From Oxalobacter formigenes (GTDB lineage: Bacteria; Pseudomonadota; Gammaproteobacteria; Burkholderiales; Burkholderiaceae_D), in NCBI GenBank assembly GCA_023667225.1, contig JAMPAN010000001.1, positions 451,242 through 515,241 on the forward strand: 64,000 bases of DNA, given 5' to 3'. Each line of letters begins with the position of its first letter. Position 1 is the stretch's first letter. Made by a program: the position numbers and the translations under genes. Below are positions 8,152-15,754 of the stretch, in pieces. The notes under the pieces were generated by a model, which made no database searches, was not told the DNA's origin, and saw only the letters and a list, made by a program, of their open reading frames with translations.

Positions 8152-8916
8152 ATGCTGATTCTCTATTTGCGCAGGCTTACCGGGCTGCACCGCAGCCTGA
8201 AGGCTGATATCCACCTCGGTTTGTCGCTGGCGTTTATCGGCGGCGCGATCAATGTGGGCGGATTTGTGGTTGTTTACCAATATACTTCCCATATGACCGG
8301 GATTGTTTCTTCTATTGCCGACGGGATTGTGCTGGGTGATTTGCGGTTTGCGCTGGCAGCGCTGGGCTCGCTGCTTTGTTTTACCCTGGGGGCAGCGTGT
8401 ACTGAGCTGATGGTGAACTGGGCGCGCGGCCGCCGCTTGCGAAGCGAGTATGCGCTTCCTCTGGTTTTTGAGGCTGTGCTGCTTTTGATCTTCGGTTTTG
8501 CCGGGCCGGAACTCCATGAGTATATGGGGCTGTTTGTTTCCTGCACGGTGATGCTGCTGTGTTTCATGATGGGGCTGCAAAACGCCATTATTACGCGTAT
8601 TTCCAATGCGGTTATCCGGACGACGCATGTGACGGGGATTGTGACAGATATCGGTATTGAATTTGGCAAGATGCTTTTCTGGAACCGGGGTATTGGCAAG
8701 GAAGATGAAATTTATGTCCGCGCGAACCGGGGCAAGCTGGTTTTGCTGGTGAATCTGCTTGTTATGTTTTTTCTGGGCGGGGTTGCCGGTGTGTTCTGCT
8801 TTCAGCGGATAGGTTATCTGACAACGGTGTTTCTGGCGGCGATTTTGCTTCTTTTGGCTATTGTGCCGGTTGTTGATGATTTCCGCATACGATGGAAAAG
8901 GAGGGGGCATTTCTGA
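8152..8916 (+). CDS. DUF1275 (YoaK-type) membrane protein
   Basis: A 254-residue integral membrane protein with about six hydrophobic segments. The N-terminal region GGAINVGGFVVVYQYTSHMTG and the middle CFMMGLQNAIITRISNAVIRTTHVTG are the two hallmark stretches of DUF1275. No substrate or reaction is established for the family. It starts 71 bp after dcd and ends 2 bp before the likely ybgC start, so it may be cotranscribed with the tol genes; this is not a usual member of that operon. Confidence 0.85.
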   Translation: MLILYLRRLTGLHRSLKADIHLGLSLAFIGGAINVGGFVVVYQYTSHMTGIVSSIADGIVLGDLRFALAALGSLLCFTLGAACTELMVNWARGRRLRSEYALPLVFEAVLLLIFGFAGPELHEYMGLFVSCTVMLLCFMMGLQNAIITRISNAVIRTTHVTGIVTDIGIEFGKMLFWNRGIGKEDEIYVRANRGKLVLLVNLLVMFFLGGVAGVFCFQRIGYLTTVFLAAILLLLAIVPVVDDFRIRWKRRGHF

Positions 8917-8918
8917 TT

Positions 8919-9413
8919 ATGACGGGAATGCACGCCGGTTCTGCTATGTTGCCGGACCGAAAAAACGATGCCTTGCCCGGCAGCCGGGCTGCTTTTGTGT
9001 GGCCGCTTCGCGTCTATATTGAAGATACGGATATGGGCGGTGTGGTGTTTTATGCCAATTATCTGAAATTTTTTGAGCGGGCCAGAACGGAGTGGCTGCG
9101 CAGCCTGGGGGTAACGCAGCAGGCGCTTATGGATGATTATGCGCTGGTTTTTGTTGTTGGCCGGATGACGGTTGACTATGTTAAACCGGCCAGGCTGGAT
9201 GACCAGCTCAATATTACGGTGGAAACGGAACGCCTGGGCCGCGCATCTGTCCATTTTTTACAGCAGGCATGGCGCGGCGATACGCTGCTTGCCAGCACCC
9301 GGATACAGATTGTTGCAGTTTCATTGCCACAGATGCGGCCGGTTGCGATACCATCCGATATTCTGGCGAAAATGAAAAACAGCCTGAATCCTGATTCTTT
9401 GCCAACTGCCTGA
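8919..9413 (+). CDS. ybgC: Tol-Pal system acyl-CoA thioesterase YbgC
   Basis: A 164-residue hot-dog-fold thioesterase. The catalytic signature EDTDMGGVVFYANYLKFFERARTEWL is near residue 35, including the key Asp of DxDxxGxVxxxxY. YbgC hydrolyses acyl-CoA and is encoded at the head of tol-pal operons. The frame is open from an ATG at 8892 inside the previous gene. I prefer ATG 8919 because AAGGAGG at 8898-8904 can serve it, although the spacing is long; ATG 8928 is a further alternative. Eight bases separate it from tolQ. Confidence 0.88.
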   Translation: MTGMHAGSAMLPDRKNDALPGSRAAFVWPLRVYIEDTDMGGVVFYANYLKFFERARTEWLRSLGVTQQALMDDYALVFVVGRMTVDYVKPARLDDQLNITVETERLGRASVHFLQQAWRGDTLLASTRIQIVAVSLPQMRPVAIPSDILAKMKNSLNPDSLPTA

Positions 9414-9421
9414 CGTCTGAT

Positions 9422-10105
9422 ATGACCGCTACGCCTGATCTTTCTTTTGTTTCGCTTATTGCCAATGCTTCCCTGCTTGTCCAGCTGGTGATGGCGCTTT
9501 TGCTTGCTGTTTCTGTCATGAGCTGGACGTATATTTTCCGCAAGATGTTTGCTATCCGGAATGCGCGTACCCAGACGGAAGCGTTTGAAGGCGCTTTCTG
9601 GTCGGGCGGCAACCTGAAGAGCCTTTATGACCGGGCGGGCGGCAATAGCCGGACCGGTGCGCTGGAGCGCATTTTTTATGCCGGGATGAATGAATATATG
9701 AAAGGCAAATCCAGCGCGGCTCTGTCGGGAACGGATATGGCAGCGCTTCTTGACGGCGCGCGCAGGGCCATGCGGGCGGCTTACCAGCGCGAGATGGATA
9801 ACCTGGAATCCCATTTGTCTTTCCTGGCGTCGGTGGGTTCTGTTTCGCCTTATGTGGGGTTGTTTGGCACGGTCTGGGGGATTATGAATGCCTTTCGGGG
9901 CCTGGCCAATGTGCAGCAGGCTACGCTGGCATCGGTTGCGCCCGGTATTGCGGAAGCGCTGGTCGCAACGGCTATCGGGCTGTTTGCCGCTATTCCTGCT
10001 GTGCTGGCCTATAACCGTTATTCGCATGAAGTGGACCGGCTGGCTATCCGCTTCGAGAGTTTTATTGAGGAGTTTTCCAATATTCTCCAAAGGCAGTCCA
10101 AATAA
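9422..10105 (+). CDS. tolQ: Tol-Pal system proton channel protein TolQ
   Basis: A 227-residue inner-membrane protein of the MotA/TolQ/ExbB family with three predicted membrane segments: about residues 15-38, 135-160 and 170-195. The region VGSVSPYVGLFGTVWGIMNAF and the following VAPGIAEALVATAIGLFAAIPAV are diagnostic. TolQ and TolR form a proton-driven motor acting on TolA to constrict the outer membrane at division. It is followed by tolR after 12 bp. Confidence 0.96.
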   Translation: MTATPDLSFVSLIANASLLVQLVMALLLAVSVMSWTYIFRKMFAIRNARTQTEAFEGAFWSGGNLKSLYDRAGGNSRTGALERIFYAGMNEYMKGKSSAALSGTDMAALLDGARRAMRAAYQREMDNLESHLSFLASVGSVSPYVGLFGTVWGIMNAFRGLANVQQATLASVAPGIAEALVATAIGLFAAIPAVLAYNRYSHEVDRLAIRFESFIEEFSNILQRQSK

Positions 10106-10117
10106 GCGAGGCAGGCC

Positions 10118-10567
10118 ATGTCATACCAGATTTCAGGGCCGGGTTCCCTGCGGGGCGGCCGCAAAAGCAAGCTTAAGTCCGACATGAATGTCGTTCCCTA
10201 TATTGATGTGATGCTGGTGCTGCTGGTGATTTTTATGGTGGTGTCACCAATGACTGCGCCGGGATCCATTAATTTGCCTTCGGCTGAGCAGACTGCCCAG
10301 CCGCCTTCCAGTTATATTCATATCCTGCTCAGGCCGGATTTGCCGGCCGAGGTTGGTATCCGGCATGAGGGAAAGGCAGACGGCCCTAATGAATCTGTAC
10401 CGGATCATGCGGCGCTGATGGCAAGGCTGCGCGCCTTTCATGCCAGTTACCCTGACTATGCTATCCTGATTTCGGGTGACAAGGATATTCGTTATGAAGA
10501 GGTTGTCAGAACGATATCGGATGCCCGGAAAATGGGCATAAAGCGGGTTGGGCTGGCAGCCCGTTAG
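10118..10567 (+). CDS. tolR: Tol-Pal system protein TolR
   Basis: A 149-residue ExbD/TolR-family protein: a short cytoplasmic N-terminus with SDMNVVPYIDVMLVLLVIFMV containing the single membrane helix and the essential Asp near residue 32, followed by a periplasmic domain. ISGDKDIRYEEVVRTISDARKMGIKRVGLA at the C-terminus is typical. It probably pairs with TolQ to form the ion channel. Fourteen bases separate its stop from the tolA ATG. Confidence 0.95.
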   Translation: MSYQISGPGSLRGGRKSKLKSDMNVVPYIDVMLVLLVIFMVVSPMTAPGSINLPSAEQTAQPPSSYIHILLRPDLPAEVGIRHEGKADGPNESVPDHAALMARLRAFHASYPDYAILISGDKDIRYEEVVRTISDARKMGIKRVGLAAR

Positions 10568-10581
10568 GCAGGGCAGAATTG

Positions 10582-11403
10582 ATGAGCGGCCAGGGATTGC
10601 CTGTTATACCCCCTGAATCAAAGACAAAACAGTCTCTGGTTCTGGCCCTGTTTGTCCATGCGGCGCTGGTGGCGTTTTTGTGGGTAGGCGTGAGCTGGCA
10701 GACAGAAGGCGGCAGCCAGGCTGAAGCCGAGGTCTGGGATATTGCGGTCAGGGAAGCGGCGCCGGAGGCAAATGCGCCGCCGGAGGCGGAAACGATTGAG
10801 GAGGAGAGCGCGCAGCAGGCGCTGCCGGAATCGGCCGAACCGCCGCAGGCGCAGCCAAAGATCCCGCCGGATATTGCGCTTAAGGCGGAGGAAAAGAAGA
10901 AGGAAGAAAAACAGAAGGAAGAAGCCAAGCGCCAGGAGGCGCCTGCGCAGCAATTGAAGCAGGCGGAAGCGAAGAAGAAAGAAGCGCAGGCAGCGAAGGA
11001 AAGGCAGCTTAAACTGGCCGACCAGAAAAAAGCGGACGCTATTCTGGAGCAGGAGGCCAGACGGCTTGCCGCCAAAAGCGGGACTGGCGGAAGCGGCACG
11101 GCGGCTTATTCTACAGGCAGCGCGGGGGCGGATGCGGGCTATACCCAAAAGGTGAGCGCCCGGATTAAATCGAATACGCTTTTTAATGTGCCTGCCGGCT
11201 TGAATGGCAATCCGCCTGTTGAGTATGATGTGGAACTGCTGCCGGACGGTTCTATCAAAGGAATGAAAAAACGCAGGGCGTCCGGTGTGCCCGGTTTTGA
11301 CGAGGCGGTTCGCCGGGCGATTGAGAAATCGGCACCTTTCCCGCCCAGCCAGGCGGGCAAGGTGCCGTCAAGGTTTGAAGTTTCCCATAAACCGAAAGGT
11401 TAG
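10582..11403 (+). CDS. tolA: Cell envelope integrity protein TolA
   Basis: A 273-residue protein with TolA architecture: an N-terminal membrane helix (about residues 15-36), a long Ala/Glu/Lys/Gln-rich helical domain (about 50-170) and a C-terminal TolA/TonB-like domain from about 185, with the pattern NPPVEYDVELLPDGSIKG. It links the TolQR motor to TolB and Pal at the outer membrane. The TTG at 10579 directly before the ATG is not needed as a start. The low-complexity middle means family searches should rely on the two ends. Confidence 0.93.
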   Translation: MSGQGLPVIPPESKTKQSLVLALFVHAALVAFLWVGVSWQTEGGSQAEAEVWDIAVREAAPEANAPPEAETIEEESAQQALPESAEPPQAQPKIPPDIALKAEEKKKEEKQKEEAKRQEAPAQQLKQAEAKKKEAQAAKERQLKLADQKKADAILEQEARRLAAKSGTGGSGTAAYSTGSAGADAGYTQKVSARIKSNTLFNVPAGLNGNPPVEYDVELLPDGSIKGMKKRRASGVPGFDEAVRRAIEKSAPFPPSQAGKVPSRFEVSHKPKG

Positions 11404-11406
11404 ATT

Positions 11407-12696
11407 ATGCAGATGAAGGCAGGCTGTTTGCGGCGCTTTTTTTATCTATGGGGCGCTTTCCTGTTGCTGGCGTCACAGGCATGGGGGCAGGATGCAGTGC
11501 GCATTGAGATTGCAGGCGTGGGGGCGCGGCAGATTCCGGTTGCTGTCGCCGGGTTTCCGGGGGAATCTGCTGCCGGGCAGAAGCTTTCGGCCATTATCCG
11601 GGCGGATCTGGAACGAAGCGGCCTGTTTAATATTGTTGATACGCCTGAGATGCTTGCCGAGGATGCCAGTGTGAATTATCAGGACTGGCGGGCAAAGGGG
11701 GTTGAATCACTGGCCGCAGGCAGTGTTAAACGGACTGAAAACGGCCGTTATGAAGTCAGGTATGCCTTATATGATATGGCGGCCAGGAAGCCGGTTTCTT
11801 CCCTTTCGCTGGGGTCGCCAGGCAAGGCGCTGCGTCTTTCAGCGCATAAGGTTGCCGATGATATTTATGAGAAGCTGACAGGGGAAAAGGGGGTTTTTTC
11901 CACCCGTATTGCCTATATCACCAAATCGGGAAAGGCTTACCAGCTTGAGGTTGCCGATGCAGACGGGGAAAACCGGCAGGTTGCCTTGCGTTCCAATGAA
12001 CCGGTTATTTCCCCTGCCTGGTCTCCTGACGGGAAGAGGATAGCCTATGTTTCGTTTGAGGCCAAGAAACCGGTTGTTTATGTGCAGGATCTGGTTACGC
12101 GGAAACGGACGGTGATTGCGAATTACAAGGGGAGCAATTCGGCCCCTGCCTGGTCTCCTGACGGTTCTTCCCTTGCGGTGGCGCTTTCCCGCGACGGCCT
12201 GACGCAAATATATTGGGTCAGTGCAGATGGCAAGGGGCTGCGCAGGCTGACCAAAACCAGTTCCATCAATACGGAGCCGCAATTTTCACCGGACGGGCAG
12301 TTTATTTATTTTACGAGCGACCGGAGCGGTTCGCCCCAGATATACCGGATGGGGATTAACGGGGATCATGTTCAGCGTGTAACTTTCTCCGGCGGCTACA
12401 ATATCAGCCCGCGGGTTGCGCCTGATGGCCGGCATCTCGCCTATATATCAAGGCGGGAGGGAAAATTTCAGGTATATTTGCTTGATCTGGCCAATAACCA
12501 GGAGCTGCGGTTGTCTGATACTTCGCGGGATGAATCCCCCAGTTTTGCGCCCAATGGCAAATATATTATGTATGCAACGGAAAAGGGCAGGCAGGGCATG
12601 CTTTCGGTTGTTTCGGCAGACGGGCATATCAGGCAGAATATTTCCATGCAGGCCAGCGATATCCGCGAGCCGGCATGGGGACCATATATGAAATAA
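11407..12696 (+). CDS. tolB: Tol-Pal system beta-propeller protein TolB
   Basis: A 429-residue periplasmic protein. A signal peptide ends near residue 27 (ASQAWGQ), an N-terminal domain covers about 30-170, and then a six-bladed propeller carries repeated WSPDGKRIAY / WSPDGSSLAV / FSPDGQFIYF motifs from about residue 200 to the end. TolB binds Pal and TolA. Three bases separate it from tolA. A second ATG at 11413 is an equally possible start. Its length agrees with the E. coli protein (430). Confidence 0.96.
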   Translation: MQMKAGCLRRFFYLWGAFLLLASQAWGQDAVRIEIAGVGARQIPVAVAGFPGESAAGQKLSAIIRADLERSGLFNIVDTPEMLAEDASVNYQDWRAKGVESLAAGSVKRTENGRYEVRYALYDMAARKPVSSLSLGSPGKALRLSAHKVADDIYEKLTGEKGVFSTRIAYITKSGKAYQLEVADADGENRQVALRSNEPVISPAWSPDGKRIAYVSFEAKKPVVYVQDLVTRKRTVIANYKGSNSAPAWSPDGSSLAVALSRDGLTQIYWVSADGKGLRRLTKTSSINTEPQFSPDGQFIYFTSDRSGSPQIYRMGINGDHVQRVTFSGGYNISPRVAPDGRHLAYISRREGKFQVYLLDLANNQELRLSDTSRDESPSFAPNGKYIMYATEKGRQGMLSVVSADGHIRQNISMQASDIREPAWGPYMK

Positions 12697-12715
12697 TTTT
12701 TTGGGAGGAATGCGT

Positions 12716-13213
12716 ATGGACAAGCTGAAAAAATTGCTGGTTGTTTTTTCGGCAGCTGTTTTTCTGGCAGCCTGTGAGTCTTCGGTCAAGCTGGATGAGG
12801 ATATTGAGCCGCAAACTGATTCAAGGACGGTTTCCACGGTTGATACCGGCTCGACGGATCCTTTGAATGATCCCGACGGGGAACTGGCCAGGCGCAGTGT
12901 TTATTTTGATTTTGACAGTTATGCCGTCAAGGATGAATACCAGCCGCTGTTGAATGCTCATGCCCGCTATCTGAACAAGAACAGGGATCGCCATATTCTT
13001 ATTCAGGGCAATACGGACGAGCGCGGCGGCCGGGAATATAATCTGGCGCTGGGACAGAAACGCTCGGAGGCTGTGCGCAAGGTGCTGCTGCTCCTGGGTG
13101 TGGATGACAACCAGATGGAGGCAGTTTCGTTTGGCAAGGAAAAACCAAAGGCTGCAGGGAATGACGAGGCTGCCTGGGCTGAAAACCGCCGGGCTGATAT
13201 TGTTTATCAGTAA
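12716..13213 (+). CDS. pal: Peptidoglycan-associated lipoprotein Pal
   Basis: A 165-residue outer-membrane lipoprotein. The signal peptide ends in the lipobox LAAC with the lipidated Cys at residue 20. An OmpA-type peptidoglycan-binding domain follows (about 60-165), with FDFDSYAVKDEY and GNTDERGGREYNLALGQKR. The ATG at 12716 sits 7 nt after GGGAGG (12703-12708), which decides it over upstream in-frame alternatives (TTG 12701, ATG 12710). It lies between tolB and cpoB with short gaps. Confidence 0.96.
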   Translation: MDKLKKLLVVFSAAVFLAACESSVKLDEDIEPQTDSRTVSTVDTGSTDPLNDPDGELARRSVYFDFDSYAVKDEYQPLLNAHARYLNKNRDRHILIQGNTDERGGREYNLALGQKRSEAVRKVLLLLGVDDNQMEAVSFGKEKPKAAGNDEAAWAENRRADIVYQ

Positions 13214-13216
13214 GCG

Positions 13217-13933
13217 ATGAAAACGGCCGTTTTTTTATTTTCGCTGACGGCTGCCTGCCTGGTTTCCTGGCAGGCACAGGCGGCGCTTTTTGAGGATGCC
13301 GATGCGCGGCGTTCTATCCTGGATTTGCGGGCAAAGGTTAATGAGAAGGCGGATAAATCTGCCCTTCTTGAGCTTTCCCGGCAAAATGAGGCGTTAAGGC
13401 AGGATGTGGACAGGCTGCACGGGCAGGTTGAAGTGTTGATGAACGAGCTTTCTGTATTGCAGCAAAAGCAGAAAGATTTTTATCTGGATCTGGATGGCCG
13501 CCTGGGGCAATTTGAACCCCGGCAGGTGACGGTGGATGGCAAAAGCGCTGTGGTACAGCCAGAGGAAAGGAAGGCGTTTGACAAGGCGGAAGCTGCTTTT
13601 CAGGCAGGCCATTACAAGGAAGCGGCTTCTGCATACGGGGCTTTTTTGAAACGCTATCCCAAATCAGGGCTGGCTGTTTTGGCGCAGCATGGGCTTGGCA
13701 ATGCTTTGTATCTGCTCAAGGATTACAAGGGTGCTTTGTCTGCCCATGCGGTTTTGGTGAAACGTTATCCGGAAAGCGCGAAAGCACCGGAAGCGATGCT
13801 CAGCATGGCCAGCAGCCATCTTGGGCTGAAGGATCTCTGGGCGGCAAAAAAGACTTTGCGTACCCTGATGGAAAAATATCCGGATTCCGAAGCGGCCGCC
13901 GAGGCCGGAGAACGCCTGAAAACGATGCAGTAA
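13217..13933 (+). CDS. cpoB: Cell division coordinator CpoB (YbgF)
   Basis: A 238-residue periplasmic protein: signal peptide to about residue 22 (QAQAAL), a coiled coil for trimerisation (about 35-90), then TPR-like repeats (about 115-238) including KAEAAFQAGHYKEAASAYG and KDYKGALSAHAVLVKRYPES. CpoB links PBP1B activity to the Tol motor during division. It starts 3 bp after pal and is the last gene of the operon, followed by a strong terminator. Confidence 0.93.
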   Translation: MKTAVFLFSLTAACLVSWQAQAALFEDADARRSILDLRAKVNEKADKSALLELSRQNEALRQDVDRLHGQVEVLMNELSVLQQKQKDFYLDLDGRLGQFEPRQVTVDGKSAVVQPEERKAFDKAEAAFQAGHYKEAASAYGAFLKRYPKSGLAVLAQHGLGNALYLLKDYKGALSAHAVLVKRYPESAKAPEAMLSMASSHLGLKDLWAAKKTLRTLMEKYPDSEAAAEAGERLKTMQ

Positions 13934-13948
13934 GCTGTTGTTACCCCC

Positions 13949-13981
13949 AAAAAAAGGGAGAGGTTTTCTCTCCCTTTTTTT
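13949..13981. terminator. Bidirectional intrinsic terminator between cpoB and the FNR-like gene
   Basis: A 7-bp stem GGGAGAG/CTCTCCC (13956-13962 with 13968-13974) around a GTTTT loop, flanked by seven A on the left and seven T on the right. It therefore works in both directions and serves the convergent cpoB and crp/fnr-type genes. Confidence 0.9.
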
Positions 13982-13995
13982 GCCTTGCAGCGGTG

Positions 13996-14889
13996 TCAGG
14001 CTGTCTGGCGCAGGCTGCCTGAGGGGTAACCGGCTTTCGGCAGGCTGCCGGGATGGATGGCGGGAAGAACGGTATTTTCCTCTATGGCTATCCGGTTTTT
14101 ATCACGGGAGCGCCTGGAGCCTGGCAGCCGTCTTAAGCTGCGCAGGGCCTGAATATCCCTGATTTCGATGGTTTTCTGGTCAACACTGATCCAGCCGATA
14201 TCATGGAGGGCGGAGAGCGTCCGGCTGACGGTTTCCAGCGTCAACCCGATATAGCTGCCGATTTCATGCCGGGTCATGCGCAGGTTGAAAATGCGGTTGG
14301 AGTATCCCATTTGGGCAAACCGGTCTGAAAGCGATACCAGAAAACGGGCGACTCTGCCTTCTGCGCTTAATGAACCCAGCATGGAGATCATGCTTTGTTC
14401 GCGAACCAGCTCGCGGCTCATGACGCTGTACATGGCTTGTTCCAGTTCGGGATAGAGGCGGATCAGGGCGGTGAGTTTTTTGAAGGGGATCAGTATCAGA
14501 TCGCAGGCGGAAAGCGCTACGGCTTCGGAAGGATAGTATTTTGAATGGATGCCGTCCACGCCAAGAAGATCGGATTTCATGGGAAAGCTGAGAATCTGCT
14601 CATTACCCAGTTCATCAATCAGCACGGTTTTCAAAAAACCGGAATTAACGACATAGAGCATTTCAAACGGCTGGCCGATCATATGAATACGCTGCCCGGT
14701 TTTGAACTGAACGTGCTGGAAAAGTGTTTCTTCGCTGATTATTGAAGAGCCGGGGGAAAGCTGGATGTGAAGCAGGCCGCAGATTTCTTTCAGGCTGGAC
14801 CACAGTTTTCCGTTTTTTTGCCGGCCTGCTTCCAGGGAAACGGATTTTAACAGATTGGCAGAGATCTCATTTGATTTTTTTGAAAGCAT
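13996..14889 (-). CDS. Crp/Fnr-family regulator lacking a full [4Fe-4S] cysteine set
   Basis: A 297-residue transcription factor with a cyclic-nucleotide-binding-like domain (about residues 55-150), a dimerisation helix (about 155-180) and a winged helix with recognition helix GLTLETVSRTLSAL near residue 225. The E..SR pattern is that of FNR, which reads TTGAT-N4-ATCAA. FNR needs four cluster cysteines; here only Cys37 and Cys129 match such positions and the two most N-terminal ones are absent. A C-terminal tail of about 50 residues extends past the usual end. It may be an oxygen-independent FNR paralogue of the FixK/Dnr type. The start at 14889 follows GGAGG with about 10 nt spacing. Confidence 0.88.
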   Translation of the reverse strand: MLSKKSNEISANLLKSVSLEAGRQKNGKLWSSLKEICGLLHIQLSPGSSIISEETLFQHVQFKTGQRIHMIGQPFEMLYVVNSGFLKTVLIDELGNEQILSFPMKSDLLGVDGIHSKYYPSEAVALSACDLILIPFKKLTALIRLYPELEQAMYSVMSRELVREQSMISMLGSLSAEGRVARFLVSLSDRFAQMGYSNRIFNLRMTRHEIGSYIGLTLETVSRTLSALHDIGWISVDQKTIEIRDIQALRSLRRLPGSRRSRDKNRIAIEENTVLPAIHPGSLPKAGYPSGSLRQTA

Positions 14890-14965
14890 TATTTCACATC
14901 CTCCAGTTTATTGAATTAACAGGTTTCATGACCATTTTGTTCCAAAACTCCAGGAGTCATGATGT

Positions 14966-14979
14966 TTGAATTATGTCAA
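14966..14979. promoter_or_regulatory. FNR/Dnr-like palindrome upstream of the regulator
   Basis: TTGAATTATGTCAA has the 14-bp symmetric TTGA-N6-TCAA layout of FNR/Dnr sites. It lies 77 bp upstream of the FNR-like start, a position that would suit autoregulation. Only the outer half-site bases match consensus, so this is a candidate. Confidence 0.4.
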
Positions 14980-15093
14980 TTTTTAAAATAGGTTGATATC
15001 GGTATTGGCTGAATATGCCTGTAGGAAAAACACAAAAAGTTTGTAGGAAGATTCTTAATGGTATCAATATGCTTTTTATCAGCAGGGAGGATT

Positions 15094-15107
15094 TTGAAGT
15101 AAATCAA
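15094..15107. promoter_or_regulatory. FNR-box-like palindrome upstream of the KGG-protein gene
   Basis: TTGAAGTAAATCAA differs from TTGAT-N4-ATCAA at one position. It lies about 257 bp upstream of the KGG-protein start and about 205 bp upstream of the FNR-like gene. TGTAAA at 15125-15130 could be a weak -10 element with the box near -40 of a rightward promoter. The rest of 14890-15364 holds no gene that I can see. Confidence 0.45.
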
Positions 15108-15364
15108 ATTTATTCTGAATCAGCTGTAAAAGAACGTAAACGTTTTCGGCTGCGCAGGGATTTTTCCCGCTAAAAGGGATGGATTAAGTGGAACCGGGTA
15201 TTTTTACCCCCCCCAGGCTGTGGAAGCGCCGGTTTTCCGCCAGGAACTTTTCATGAAGCACCTTCTCCAAGCTGACGTGGTTTTGAAAGTGTTTTTAACC
15301 TGGCTGTCTCTTTTCGGGAAAAAGAATCCGTAAAGGACTGCATTATGTAAAAAGGGGAATGACT

Positions 15365-15640
15365 ATGCGTTCAGAATCAAGAAGTCAGGCAAACGCAAGC
15401 AAGACGCCGGCGAAACGCGGGTTTGCCGCAATGTCCAAGGAACGGCAACGGGAAATTTCCAGTATGGGCGGACGTGCCGCCCATGCACAGGGGAAGGCCC
15501 ATGTGTTTACTTCTGAAGAAGCGCGCCTTGCAGGCCAGAAGGGAGGGAGTGCTGTCAGCCAGAACCGTGCCCATATGGCCGCTATCGGACGCAAGGGCGG
15601 CGAGAACAGCCGTTCGGGAAAATCCCGGAAAAACGGATAG
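15365..15640 (+). CDS. KGG-repeat stress-induced protein (YciG-like)
   Basis: A 91-residue hydrophilic, basic protein with repeats of the stress-induced KGG motif: GFAAMSKERQREISSMGG, then FTSEEARLAGQKGG, then MAAIGRKGG, ending in a Lys/Arg tail. Such small proteins are commonly induced by general stress or stationary phase; no biochemical activity is established. AAGGGGA places the start at the second ATG (15365) rather than 15359. It stands alone, preceded by 475 bp without a gene and followed by a terminator, so it has its own promoter. Confidence 0.8.
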   Translation: MRSESRSQANASKTPAKRGFAAMSKERQREISSMGGRAAHAQGKAHVFTSEEARLAGQKGGSAVSQNRAHMAAIGRKGGENSRSGKSRKNG

Positions 15641-15693
15641 CGTTGACAGGAGACGCAGCGTTTTTTCCTGAAGCAGGAAAGCGGCGTTGTGAT

Positions 15694-15727
15694 AAGGAAT
15701 GTCCCGCAAGGCGGCATTCCTTTTTAT
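15694..15727 (+). terminator. Intrinsic terminator of the KGG-protein gene
   Basis: A stem GGAATG/CATTCC (15696-15701 with 15715-15720) is extended inside by CCGC/GCGG around an AAG loop, with a two-base bulge. Five T followed by ATTTT come after it. It lies about 55 bp downstream of the KGG-protein stop. Confidence 0.8.
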
Positions 15728-15754
15728 TTTGCCTGAAAAGGGCGCAAAAAAAGG

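Noticed and set aside
8044-8910. 288-residue minus-strand open frame rich in Gln, His, Asn
   Set aside because: It is the reverse complement of the DUF1275 gene; the composition is typical of an antisense shadow.
10742-10957. Arg-rich open frame inside tolA
   Set aside because: It is an out-of-frame reading of the Glu/Ala/Lys repeat domain of TolA.
15179-15220. C8 homopolymer and GGGTA-TTTT-TACCC repeat before the KGG gene
   Set aside because: Short and isolated; there is no U-run for termination and no fit to a known operator. It may be a slippage-prone tract only.
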